Assembly: GCA_964437505.1 (NCBI GenBank)
Contig: CAYTGU010000001.1
Coordinates: 1 to 64,000, forward strand
Origin: JAHJDO01 sp964437505
Lineage (GTDB): Bacteria > JAHJDO01
Direction of reading: 5' to 3'
DNA: 64,000 nucleotides
This document shows positions 25,384-34,669 of the stretch, in pieces. The notes under the pieces were generated by a model. The model was not told where the DNA came from and did not search any database. It saw nothing but the letters and a program-made list of their open reading frames with translations. Numbering within the stretch: the stretch's first letter is position 1; each line of letters starts with the position of its first letter. A program made the position numbers and the translations under genes.

Positions 25384-27198
25384 CTAAATTGTAGATTTTG
25401 CTAAGATTTGTGTTTTTAATCTAAACAAACAAAAGTTTCCGTTATCTAAATTTTTTTCAAAATTTAGACTATCAGAAAACAACCTTAAATAATAACCTGA
25501 ATGCATCCCTTGTGAAAAGAATCCTGAACAAGTATAATCTTTATGAACAATAACATATCGGATCCCGGTTAATTTCATAGTGGTTACAAATGCGGGTAAC
25601 AAATTCTTATTAAGCCTTAAATCCAAAAATTGTTTAAACATAGGGCTTACTAAAGGACAATTCCCAGCAACGGGAATGGGGGAGTAGCTTGATATTAATT
25701 CAGGCATGTTATGATACGGATACCAGGTATAAATACAATAATGCTCCCTCACTATAGGTAAATTCAATATCCTGTCACCTGCTTCCGCTTCATTTAAAAG
25801 ATAATTTCTCAACTCAGTATATCCAGATGGTACTTTAAAATATGGATTATGGTTACCATACATAAAGTTTCCCATAGTACCAGGAAAAGGATATCGGTCG
25901 AAAATAACGTTTCTTCCATGGGTAAAAACAAGTATATAAACTAAAACACACACAAAAGTAATTCCAAGATACTTCTTCATGGGAAATTTTTTAGGCAAAC
26001 TGTTTATCCAGTTCAATATTGTCTGAATAAAAACTCCTATCAAAACTCCAGCAAATACTGCATATAGTGTTAATATATAAGATGGATCATGAATCCAAAA
26101 ACCAGGGATAAATTTTGAAAGAAATTTATATAATATAAAGCCTCCCTTAAAATAAGTCATAACAGTAAAAAAGAAAAGCGTCTGAGTAAAAATAATAAGG
26201 ACAAACAATTCCCTTTTAATATTCCGTTTTAATAAAAGCAGTATACTAATAACGGGAAAAATGAAGGACAAAAAACAGCCTTGACCATTATTAAACGAAT
26301 AAGATAGTTGCTTATTATCGACGGAACTAAGAAGCCTGAAAGCGTTGTATGGAGCAAACAATCTTCGTCTATGAAAATCCTCTACCTTACCAGCTTTGGT
26401 CTGATAAGCAAAAGGGTCTATACTAGACATCTTTAAATCTACTGCCTGATTAATTCTGGGAAAAAATGCAGGGGCAATGATGTGCATATTGATTAAAAAC
26501 AAAAACAGCACTAAAACACCAAGCCTTCTAATAAACTGTCTTTGAAGAGCCTTCTTAACAAAAATCAAATAATAGCAAAAATATATAAAAAGAAATATAG
26601 GTGCATAGTACAAATTCCTCATTGCTAAGGGTAAAAACAAGGATAATACAGAAATCTTTGCTATATCAGAGAGTTTTATCGTTCCCCTTCTTAAGATATC
26701 GGCTGAAATACAAAATATATAGACAAAAGAAGCAAATGAGATATAAATTACCGGAGAGATCGTAAATATTGGAGATACCATTACATAACCAATTGCCACG
26801 AAACCACTGATATTTCTATACTTCTGATAAAAACTAAATCTTCGGAATAAACTCCACAAAGAACAGCCAAAAATAAATGTGGGAAAGACAAACCATAAAC
26901 GATTAAGCACCCATAACGGGATTTTAAGAGATTTTAATACAGAATAGAAAGCATCTATATGAATACTGATGGAAAAGAGCTGTTTCCTTCCCAGCCCATC
27001 AACCATGTTTTCATCCCATTTAAACAGTTGAGTATAAAGAGCGTCTTTTGGGAAAAATTTGAAGACAGTATCCCCGTTATTCATAAATGAGTCTTTTGTA
27101 AAGAAATCCTTAGACCACCATACTAATCCACATAAAATAATAACGAATATATATGGAATTACTATGTTTAAAAAATTCTTTATCTTTTTTTTCTTCAT
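25384..27198 (-). CDS. Polytopic membrane protein, GT-C/YfhO-like
   Basis: 604 residues from the second Met (ATG at 27198), chosen because AGGA stands 5 bases before it; an ATG two codons earlier is possible. A first membrane segment is followed by NNGDTVFKFFPKDALY, an acidic loop, then about ten further segments and a soluble end with YVIVHKDYTC. The layout is that of lipid-linked-sugar-dependent GT-C enzymes. The VIVHKDY segment also occurs in the protein at 17914 (VIVHRDF), so the two are related. Sugar and acceptor unknown. Confidence 0.72.
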   Translation of the reverse strand: MKKKKIKNFLNIVIPYIFVIILCGLVWWSKDFFTKDSFMNNGDTVFKFFPKDALYTQLFKWDENMVDGLGRKQLFSISIHIDAFYSVLKSLKIPLWVLNRLWFVFPTFIFGCSLWSLFRRFSFYQKYRNISGFVAIGYVMVSPIFTISPVIYISFASFVYIFCISADILRRGTIKLSDIAKISVLSLFLPLAMRNLYYAPIFLFIYFCYYLIFVKKALQRQFIRRLGVLVLFLFLINMHIIAPAFFPRINQAVDLKMSSIDPFAYQTKAGKVEDFHRRRLFAPYNAFRLLSSVDNKQLSYSFNNGQGCFLSFIFPVISILLLLKRNIKRELFVLIIFTQTLFFFTVMTYFKGGFILYKFLSKFIPGFWIHDPSYILTLYAVFAGVLIGVFIQTILNWINSLPKKFPMKKYLGITFVCVLVYILVFTHGRNVIFDRYPFPGTMGNFMYGNHNPYFKVPSGYTELRNYLLNEAEAGDRILNLPIVREHYCIYTWYPYHNMPELISSYSPIPVAGNCPLVSPMFKQFLDLRLNKNLLPAFVTTMKLTGIRYVIVHKDYTCSGFFSQGMHSGYYLRLFSDSLNFEKNLDNGNFCLFRLKTQILAKSTI

Positions 27199-27297
27199 AA
27201 ACATCCTATAAACGTTTCAGAATATCTGCTATTTCTATCTTGATTATTAAGATATTTCAAGTAAGTTAGTGAACGATATAAATGTTCAATACATATG

Positions 27298-28884
27298 TCA
27301 CTTTGCATCAGATGGCGGTTTGGCTTTTGCTGTAGAAGCGGACTCCTTCAATACCTTTTTCTCTAAGTTTGTTACCCGGTATATAAGAGCTTTTTTAAAT
27401 TTAAACGTTTCTAAGACGTATTTAAATCCCATCCTTCCGAGTTTGCAAATATATTTAAAGTCCTCAAACGATTTTGTTTTACTAAGAATGCGCAGCGGAT
27501 TTAAAAATTTAAAAAATCTACTACGAATAAACCTAAAATATGCCTCTTTCTGAAGATTACGTAAATCCTCCACCGTAAAATGCTCTGTGGCAACTCCATG
27601 CGTACCAGAGAGAAACTTTCCCCATTCATCTGTCTTAAGCTCACCTAACAATCCTGCGCGTTTATAATCCTCAGTCAACTCAGTCTCAGGAAAAGGCATG
27701 GGTAAAAAGAAAAAGGCAAAATCAAGATCGGATTCTAAGGCAAACCGGATTGTCTCCTCAACATCCTCTCTGGTTTCATGGGGGAATCCCAATATAAATG
27801 TAGCTATAGTCCATATTCCTAATTTATTGGCATACTTTATGATTTCGTTCATTTTTTCAAGGCTACCATGCTGTTTGCGAATATATCTGCGCGTCTCTTC
27901 ATGAGCTGTTTCTATTCCAAAAGTTAGACGATAACATCCGCTCTTTTTCATTTTGTCCAAAGCATCCTTGGTTAATGTCCAGATAGCGATTCCATTGGGA
28001 GTAGCCCATTTAATGTCGATTTTTCGTTTTATTAACTCATCACAGATTGCAATAAGTCTGTCTATTTTTGTCGATATATTGTCATCTGTAAAATGTATCT
28101 CTCTTATTTCATGTTCTTTAACCACATGTTCGATTTCATCAACTACATATTTCGGACTATGACAACGCCATGTTCTACCCCATACAGATTTTACTGAACA
28201 GAAGTTACAATTAAATGGGCATCCTCTACTACTAATCACAAATGTAGAGGACCTCATATTAGTAGGAACATTTTTAAACTTATTTATATATCTTTCTAAA
28301 GGCAATAAATGTCGTGCTGGAAAAGGAATTGTATCAATATCCTTTATATAGGGGCGTGGGGAATTTATAGAAATACCACTGTTAGCACGAACTGCAGTCC
28401 CTAGGATATCCGAAAGATTTTGCTTCTTTTCATATTGCTTTATGATTTCAATAAAAGTTTCTTCGCCTTCTCCAATAACGATTATATCAACATTGGAATT
28501 ATTTAAAACAGACTCCGGGCATGCAGAAGTATGAGCACCACCAATAACTACCAAAGTCTTACTATTTATTTCTTTAACAATTTCTGCAATATCATAGGCA
28601 TCATAGGCATAGGCGGTATACATACATTGAATCCCGACAATGTCAGGAGCATATTCTTTTATCCTATCACGAATCTCTTCCTTCTTTACACCATAATAAA
28701 TAGAATTATTTTCAGGATGTTCTTCAATATTATCACTGGCAGAAAAATCGAATATCTTAGTTTCATATTCGTTTTTTTCGCAAGCTGCAGCTATATATGC
28801 CAACCCTAAAGGAACTATTTGCCCCCCTTTGCTCGGGTCTTCTCCATAAACTGTTGTTGGGGGATAAACAAGTAATATTTTCAT
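27298..28884 (-). CDS. B12-binding-domain radical SAM protein
   Basis: 528 residues. N-terminal cobalamin-type Rossmann domain (VVIGGAHTSACPESVL, VIGEGEETFIEI) and a radical SAM core with CX3CX2C in SSRGCPFNCNFCSVK. The last 20 residues (SASTAKAKPPSDAK end) are a low-complexity tail. Start overlaps the GT2 stop as ATGA. Second of the four in the window. Probably modifies the glycan or its lipid; the reaction cannot be assigned. Confidence 0.87.
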   Translation of the reverse strand: MKILLVYPPTTVYGEDPSKGGQIVPLGLAYIAAACEKNEYETKIFDFSASDNIEEHPENNSIYYGVKKEEIRDRIKEYAPDIVGIQCMYTAYAYDAYDIAEIVKEINSKTLVVIGGAHTSACPESVLNNSNVDIIVIGEGEETFIEIIKQYEKKQNLSDILGTAVRANSGISINSPRPYIKDIDTIPFPARHLLPLERYINKFKNVPTNMRSSTFVISSRGCPFNCNFCSVKSVWGRTWRCHSPKYVVDEIEHVVKEHEIREIHFTDDNISTKIDRLIAICDELIKRKIDIKWATPNGIAIWTLTKDALDKMKKSGCYRLTFGIETAHEETRRYIRKQHGSLEKMNEIIKYANKLGIWTIATFILGFPHETREDVEETIRFALESDLDFAFFFLPMPFPETELTEDYKRAGLLGELKTDEWGKFLSGTHGVATEHFTVEDLRNLQKEAYFRFIRSRFFKFLNPLRILSKTKSFEDFKYICKLGRMGFKYVLETFKFKKALIYRVTNLEKKVLKESASTAKAKPPSDAK

Positions 28885-29924
28885 ATCATTTTCCCCCTGA
28901 ATCCTTTTATCATCTCTAACAACATCTTTACTTTAATACTCCCTCTATACATTTTATTCAATATAAACTTATCACTGACAATTCTGAAAGAATTGACATT
29001 GCGCCGCTGTTTCATAGTATCAGAAAAATTTGCAATATTCCACCATACTGCTCTTCCAATGGTAAAGGAAAGAGCAAAGCGGCCTATTAATAAATAAAAA
29101 CATGCCTCCATAAATAACAAACAAAAATACTGAGGTAGAACAGCAATGAGTGTAAAAAACTCATAATTTTTTAAAATAGACCGTAGATTGTTTCTCTCGC
29201 TCCAAAATCTCTTCGTAGCTTTAGAAAAAAGAGAACCTAAAGTCGCAGATACCTTATGGTATATAAATGCGGAATGGTTCACAACAACTTCAAAGCCAGC
29301 TAATCGTACTCTCCAGGAAAGATCTATATCATCAGAAAGGGTAAAATACTTATGATCAAATCCTCCTATTTTATTAAATAATTCGCGTCTAATGATAAAA
29401 GCCCCCCCACAAGAAAAGAAGATTTCTTCTACTGTAGATTCATTTTCATTATTTACTTCATTTGCCCGCAACATCATAGGAAAAGCAAATTTATCAATTA
29501 TCCCGCCTGCATTGTCAATTAAGTAGTTGTCTGTTTCTGGATCCTTATCATATTTAATCAGTTTGCTGCTGCATATCCCTACTTTCGGTTCATCCTCCAT
29601 AGTCTTTACAAGATTTTCGATACAATATTTATCCACCCGTATGTCATTACTCATTAAGACTATACACTCACCTTCACTATGCCGTGCCCCTACATTACTC
29701 CCTTCAGCAGTCCCAAAATTTTCAGAAGCTTCTATCACAGCGACCCAGGAAAAATTCTTTTTTATAAACTCAATACTCCCATCCGTAGAAGCATTATCAA
29801 CCACGTATACTTTATAATCGCGGTAACTCTGATTTTTAAGAGAGATTAAGCATTCCTCTAAAAATTGTTTACCATTATAATTTAATACTATTACGCTACA
29901 CTTTTCAGACATATGTATATCCAT
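28881..29924 (-). CDS. Glycosyltransferase family 2, WbbL rhamnosyltransferase type
   Basis: 347 residues: VIVLNYNGKQFLEECL, VDNASTDGS, a SND metal motif in LMSNDIRVDKYC, and LSDDIDLSWR for the catalytic region, then a hydrophobic C-terminal segment. The same subfamily as the second half of the 5992 fusion. dTDP-L-rhamnose is a plausible donor given the rml genes, but this is inference. The 112-base gap upstream has a weak TTGTTA/TATAGA promoter-like pair. Confidence 0.87.
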   Translation of the reverse strand: MDIHMSEKCSVIVLNYNGKQFLEECLISLKNQSYRDYKVYVVDNASTDGSIEFIKKNFSWVAVIEASENFGTAEGSNVGARHSEGECIVLMSNDIRVDKYCIENLVKTMEDEPKVGICSSKLIKYDKDPETDNYLIDNAGGIIDKFAFPMMLRANEVNNENESTVEEIFFSCGGAFIIRRELFNKIGGFDHKYFTLSDDIDLSWRVRLAGFEVVVNHSAFIYHKVSATLGSLFSKATKRFWSERNNLRSILKNYEFFTLIAVLPQYFCLLFMEACFYLLIGRFALSFTIGRAVWWNIANFSDTMKQRRNVNSFRIVSDKFILNKMYRGSIKVKMLLEMIKGFRGKMI

Positions 29925-30036
29925 AGTTGTTTATAAAAATATTCCTTTTCTGCCAAATCATTACTTATTATCCTTTTTACACTTCACGATTAAAGACCTT
30001 TCTATAGCAGAAACCCAAATGTATAACAAGTATTTA

Positions 30037-32598
30037 CTATCGCAATCTAAGCTTACTTCTCAGTTTTTTGCGGGAATACAGTATGCAATAAAAAACAGCA
30101 AAACATAAGCCTAAGAAAGTAATCAACCTGCCCCTCTTCAACGATTTCGGCTCAAATCTAAATTGCACTCTATATTTTCCTGGAGAGGGGATAAAGACAG
30201 CCCGGAATGCATAATTGGAACGATAGACCTTCACTTCTTTATCGTTAATAAAGGCTCTCCAACCCGGATAATACACCTCACTGGACGCAAGATATCCCCT
30301 ACTATCTACAGATACCTCAATATCAATTTGATTGGGGGAATAATTGATTATTTCTATCTGAGAGTTGTGATTTGAAAGAACCTTATTGTTGAGCACAACC
30401 GGAGACTGTCTGGCCTCAAGAACCAGGTATTTTTTAGGATCAAAATCCTTGCTTTTTATTATATTTCTTATCTCACTATCATCATCAGCCACCACTGTAT
30501 TTTGAACAAACATAAATCGGGGCAAATAATCGTTAGACAATAAAAGACAACTCCTACCAAAATTGGCAACGAGTTTCATATTTTCTATCCCTAACCCATG
30601 TTCTCTAAAATTACTCCTGGCAAATATATATTTGATATTGAGTAATTTCAGGAAGTTTTCGTTACTTAGATCCTTTATTTTAATTGAGACACTACCAAAA
30701 TTATTCAAGGGCAAGTGCTGAAGGGTATTTGTAAATTCATGATATCTGCGAAGGATTAATGGATCGTATCCAGTAATATTATACATATGTAAGGGTATAC
30801 ACGCATTGGCCTGGAATTCTGCACAGGACGGTTCATACACACAACCCGGCTTAATAACAGGAAGGGTAAGAATTCTATAGATATCCCTATCCTTGTGTAT
30901 ATAATTTACTATTCTCTTATCCGGGAAAAACTCATCTAAATTTTTTAAATAAAGATATTTATTTCCATATAAAAAAAGGTCTACGAGGATGAGTGCAATC
31001 AGTCCAAATTTTACATAACTTCGCTCCTTTAATCGCACCATACCATACCCGGCAAGAATACATAATGAAAAATTGCATATAATGAGATGACGGGCAGGCA
31101 ATCTAAACTTATCATAGCCCGGAATAAATTTATAAAGTAAATAATACAATCCTCCAGAATACTGTCCTAATGCGAGGATAAAGCCTGCAAGACATAATAC
31201 AGTAAAAAATAATATCATCCTGTGAGTTTCATATGTAACCTTTACCGGATCAATAAATCTTTGCTTCACATATCGAAAAATAAATAACATGCCAATAAAA
31301 AACATCAGAGGGAATGGAATAAGTCTCCATATAGAGACTTCTCCGGTATAAACCTGCTCAAAAAACCGCACAACTGAAGTAATAAAGGGATTATTTCCTC
31401 CCGGATTATTTCTTATCTGCCATAGCTGTAAAAATGCAAATCTGGTCAAAACTGATACTAAAAAGACAAATAATGTAACAAAGAGTAATGCCTTTCCAGC
31501 CTTCTCATTAAGTCCTTTCCATATACCATATATAGCCATAATAAGGGGTATAATCCCTATATAATATGTAAATGCCCAGTGTATTTCACCTAAAATTGGG
31601 TCTCCGGCGTAAAGGGTTTTTAAAATATTCCCAAAGAAATCCGGAATTAAAAATCTTATTATGTGCTCCGGTGGAAATGAGCCATAGGCGCTCATAAAGA
31701 ACGGATGACCAGCACCCCTGGTAGAAAGTTTAATCAGTTCAAAGGTGGGAAATAATTGAATAGCAGAAATTATTACGAAAAAAAGTAAAGCTACTCCAAA
31801 AAGCAACAATCTTATACCGGTATTTTTTAATACGTCTATAAACTCGCTATCACTCCCACATAATTCCCGTTTTATAACTTTATTCACCAATGATTTAACA
31901 CAGAAAACAACATCCCAAAAAGAGGAATATGCGATATAAGCTGCTAATATGAGCAAAGTAAAAAAGAACGTCTGGGTATGACCGGCAAAAAACTGCACAG
32001 CCAAAGATGCTCCGGTCAAAACGGCAAATAATATCGATTTTCTCTTTATCGCTTTTAGAAAAAAAAGGAAAACTAATGGTATCCATATAGAGCTAGCGTA
32101 GATTTCAAAATGGCCGGCCCAAATCTTGTTTGCGGCATATCCGCTGAACATAAAGGCAATAGCTGATACAAAAGCAGCAAATCTGTCCTTCACCAAATAA
32201 TTAACCAGAAAAAACATAAATATCCCGGCAAGAAAGATGTGTAAAGCAAAGATCCAGCTATATCCAATATGAACCGGCATAATGAGAAACAAAAGATTTA
32301 AGGGATAAAAAACTCCGTTGTATGGATGGGCTAAGAAAGGATATCCACTATAAATATAGGGATTCCACAAGGGAAGTGTAGAATTTAAGAGTGATGCCTT
32401 ATAATACAGTTTGGGATAATATGTTTGGACAAGGTCAGCTCCCTGTATAATATAATTGCCGCTGAAGAATAATGTATTGCGGAGAAATAATAGTGCCAGT
32501 ATACCAAGGAAAAACAATATTGATACAGTAACTAGAACGTTATTTCTTAATTTAGATGCACCTATTTTTTTATTCTCTGTTAAGAAATTCATTTTCAC
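30037..32598 (-). CDS. YfhO-family polytopic membrane protein
   Basis: About 853 residues. Start taken at the GTG at 32598, which has AGAGGG 9 bases upstream; ATG codons at 32592 and 32619 are alternatives. About twelve membrane segments and a long first loop, QGADLVQTYYPKLYY. The soluble C-terminus ends in the YfhO-type motif YYPGWRAFINDKEVKVYRSN. YfhO relatives are GT-C-like enzymes that add lipid-linked sugars outside the membrane (for example in teichoic acid decoration). Downstream of an FAD oxidoreductase and a DPM-type GT2. Confidence 0.8.
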   Translation of the reverse strand: MKMNFLTENKKIGASKLRNNVLVTVSILFFLGILALLFLRNTLFFSGNYIIQGADLVQTYYPKLYYKASLLNSTLPLWNPYIYSGYPFLAHPYNGVFYPLNLLFLIMPVHIGYSWIFALHIFLAGIFMFFLVNYLVKDRFAAFVSAIAFMFSGYAANKIWAGHFEIYASSIWIPLVFLFFLKAIKRKSILFAVLTGASLAVQFFAGHTQTFFFTLLILAAYIAYSSFWDVVFCVKSLVNKVIKRELCGSDSEFIDVLKNTGIRLLLFGVALLFFVIISAIQLFPTFELIKLSTRGAGHPFFMSAYGSFPPEHIIRFLIPDFFGNILKTLYAGDPILGEIHWAFTYYIGIIPLIMAIYGIWKGLNEKAGKALLFVTLFVFLVSVLTRFAFLQLWQIRNNPGGNNPFITSVVRFFEQVYTGEVSIWRLIPFPLMFFIGMLFIFRYVKQRFIDPVKVTYETHRMILFFTVLCLAGFILALGQYSGGLYYLLYKFIPGYDKFRLPARHLIICNFSLCILAGYGMVRLKERSYVKFGLIALILVDLFLYGNKYLYLKNLDEFFPDKRIVNYIHKDRDIYRILTLPVIKPGCVYEPSCAEFQANACIPLHMYNITGYDPLILRRYHEFTNTLQHLPLNNFGSVSIKIKDLSNENFLKLLNIKYIFARSNFREHGLGIENMKLVANFGRSCLLLSNDYLPRFMFVQNTVVADDDSEIRNIIKSKDFDPKKYLVLEARQSPVVLNNKVLSNHNSQIEIINYSPNQIDIEVSVDSRGYLASSEVYYPGWRAFINDKEVKVYRSNYAFRAVFIPSPGKYRVQFRFEPKSLKRGRLITFLGLCFAVFYCILYSRKKLRSKLRLR

Positions 32599-32664
32599 AA
32601 AAAATTTCCCTCTCTTCATTTGTAAAACACACAACCCAAAACGAACCTTTATTACTGATAACTT

Positions 32665-33969
32665 CTAAGTTGCTTTTCCTAGATGGTTCAACAACATATT
32701 AGAACATTTTTGTCCTTGTAAAACAGCATCATCGATTTCACGATCCGGATAACTATGCATCATTCCAGTAATAAAAAGTCCCTTTATTCCTGAAGAATAT
32801 GGTGGTAAGTTTGATCCATAATTCACATGATATATTGGGCCGGCCTCTGTTGTCCGAGAGACTTTCCACCATAATACATCTCTTTCATTGAGATTAAACA
32901 TACCTCGCAATCCTTTAAGGTAATCTTGAATAACGCCTTCATCCGACTTCTGATAAAATTGGTCATTTGGACTATTATGATATGAAACAGCATAAACTAT
33001 ATGCACATTGCTATATTCGGGAATTTGGTAAAAGTTGGTATGTTCAATTAAAATACCAAATGGTAAAGTCTTTGATTTTATATTTAGCCAGTAGGTATTC
33101 ATTAGTGATTTTTTTAATCCCAGAAGAGCGCATATTACACTCTGGCTTTTTAATGATTCTAATGTTTTTTGAGTTTGAAAAGGAAACTTACAGAGTTTTA
33201 TTAATATTTCAGGAGCAATAGTGCTAATGGCACTGCTTGTAACATACGTTTTTCCATTAGCCAATTTCACTCCTTTAACCTCATTATTCTCAATAATAAT
33301 CTGGTTTACTGGAGAGTTAACTAATATCTCTCCTTTTTTGCGAATTTCGCTGACCAGTCTATTAACTAAAAGGCTGAAACCTTTTTTAAAATAACCCAGC
33401 TTCTCTCCTCTCACGGAGCGACCAGCTCTTCTTTTAATTCTACCGCAAAGCCAAGCTGCCGATATTTTTGGGGCAGTGGAACCAAATTTACTTTTAAGTA
33501 ACGGTCCGAAGAAATTAGTATAAACATCTTCTCCACAATTCTTCTTTACCCAATCACAAGCGGTAATGGAATCAAGAGCCGAGAAATCTTTCACAGATTT
33601 TATTTTTAAAACAAATCGAGCCAGTCTTGTCTTATCAGCCAAGCTGAGGTGGGGATAGCGCAATATTTCCCATGGGGTATCTAAGAGATAGGCTTTTTCT
33701 TCAATCCAATATCCTACCGACCCTCTCTTCCACTCAATCTCTTTCCCTAAGCCTAACTCATCAATCAGTTCCAAAAGAGCATATTCGTGGGGAAAGAGAT
33801 GGTGATAGTATCTTTCAATACTGAAATCCTCAAAATTATAGCTAGAGACAAGACCGCCAATATCGGGGTCCTTTTCTAATACCAGAGGTCTATACCCTTT
33901 CTTAACTAAGTTATAGGCAGCAACTAATCCCGCTATTCCCCCCCCAATAATGATGGTGTTATAGGACAT
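32665..33969 (-). CDS. FAD-dependent amine-oxidase/phytoene-desaturase-like oxidoreductase
   Basis: 434 residues. GGGIAGL at 9-15 and a following LEKDPDIGGLVSSY are the dinucleotide-binding start of the FAD/NAD(P) superfamily with amine oxidase, protoporphyrinogen oxidase and UDP-galactopyranose mutase members. The C-terminus has LFITGMMHSYPDREIDDAVLQG. It is wedged between a polyprenyl-phosphate sugar synthase and a YfhO protein, with 11-base overlap, so it may act on the lipid carrier or a sugar attached to it. Substrate unknown. Confidence 0.8.
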   Translation of the reverse strand: MSYNTIIIGGGIAGLVAAYNLVKKGYRPLVLEKDPDIGGLVSSYNFEDFSIERYYHHLFPHEYALLELIDELGLGKEIEWKRGSVGYWIEEKAYLLDTPWEILRYPHLSLADKTRLARFVLKIKSVKDFSALDSITACDWVKKNCGEDVYTNFFGPLLKSKFGSTAPKISAAWLCGRIKRRAGRSVRGEKLGYFKKGFSLLVNRLVSEIRKKGEILVNSPVNQIIIENNEVKGVKLANGKTYVTSSAISTIAPEILIKLCKFPFQTQKTLESLKSQSVICALLGLKKSLMNTYWLNIKSKTLPFGILIEHTNFYQIPEYSNVHIVYAVSYHNSPNDQFYQKSDEGVIQDYLKGLRGMFNLNERDVLWWKVSRTTEAGPIYHVNYGSNLPPYSSGIKGLFITGMMHSYPDREIDDAVLQGQKCSNMLLNHLGKAT

Positions 33970-34669
33970 TACTTTTTTCCCTCCAAAGTAGTTTTCGTAA
34001 CTGAATCATCCCTTTAATTGTTTCTAAGATGTCCTTTAATCTAACAGTTGATTTTCCTCCAGCCCGAGGCAGATGTTCTACTCCTGTCTCCTTAATCACC
34101 ATTTTATGCCGGTTGGCCTTAGCCAATATTTCTAAGTCAACCGTGAATCCCTCAAGTTCAATCTGAATTTTTTCAAATATCTTGCTTCGAAATAATTTGA
34201 AGGCGCAGTCGATATCTCTTATTTTAAGGTGAAAGAACAGGTTAGCAATAAGATTAAAGACTTTTGAAGCTAAGATTCTTAAAAAGTTGTCCTTGCGATT
34301 AATTCTATAACCCACTACTATATCGGCTTTTTCAATTAAGGGAAGAAGTTTTTTTAAGTCACTTAGAACAAATTGATTGTCAGCATCGGTATAGAAAATC
34401 AAATCTTTTTGAGCCCTAGAAAATCCAGAGCGCAGGGCAGCAGCATATCCTTTATTAATAGAACGGTGGAGCGTCTTTATACAATTGTTAGATCTGGCCA
34501 ATTCATCAATGATTTCCCCGGTCTTATCGACACTGCCATCGTTAACCACTATAATCTCATATTCTATGGAGCAAGATCGGAGAACAGATTGAGCATCGTT
34601 TACTACCCTTGCAATACTTTCTTCTTCATTAAAGGCAGGTAAAACTACAGAAATACTTTCTTGACTCAT
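33959..34669 (-). CDS. GT2 of the dolichol/polyprenyl-phosphate mannosyltransferase type
   Basis: 236 residues: VVLPAFNEEESI, IVVNDGSVDKT, and FYTDADNQF with the metal-binding Asp pair, then RIRDIDCAFKLF-like sequence of DPM1 proteins (DIDCAFKLF). No membrane segments. It would make a polyprenyl-phosphate sugar for the GT-C/YfhO proteins on either side. Start and stop overlap its neighbours by 4 and 11 bases. Confidence 0.88.
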   Translation of the reverse strand: MSQESISVVLPAFNEEESIARVVNDAQSVLRSCSIEYEIIVVNDGSVDKTGEIIDELARSNNCIKTLHRSINKGYAAALRSGFSRAQKDLIFYTDADNQFVLSDLKKLLPLIEKADIVVGYRINRKDNFLRILASKVFNLIANLFFHLKIRDIDCAFKLFRSKIFEKIQIELEGFTVDLEILAKANRHKMVIKETGVEHLPRAGGKSTVRLKDILETIKGMIQLRKLLWREKSNVL

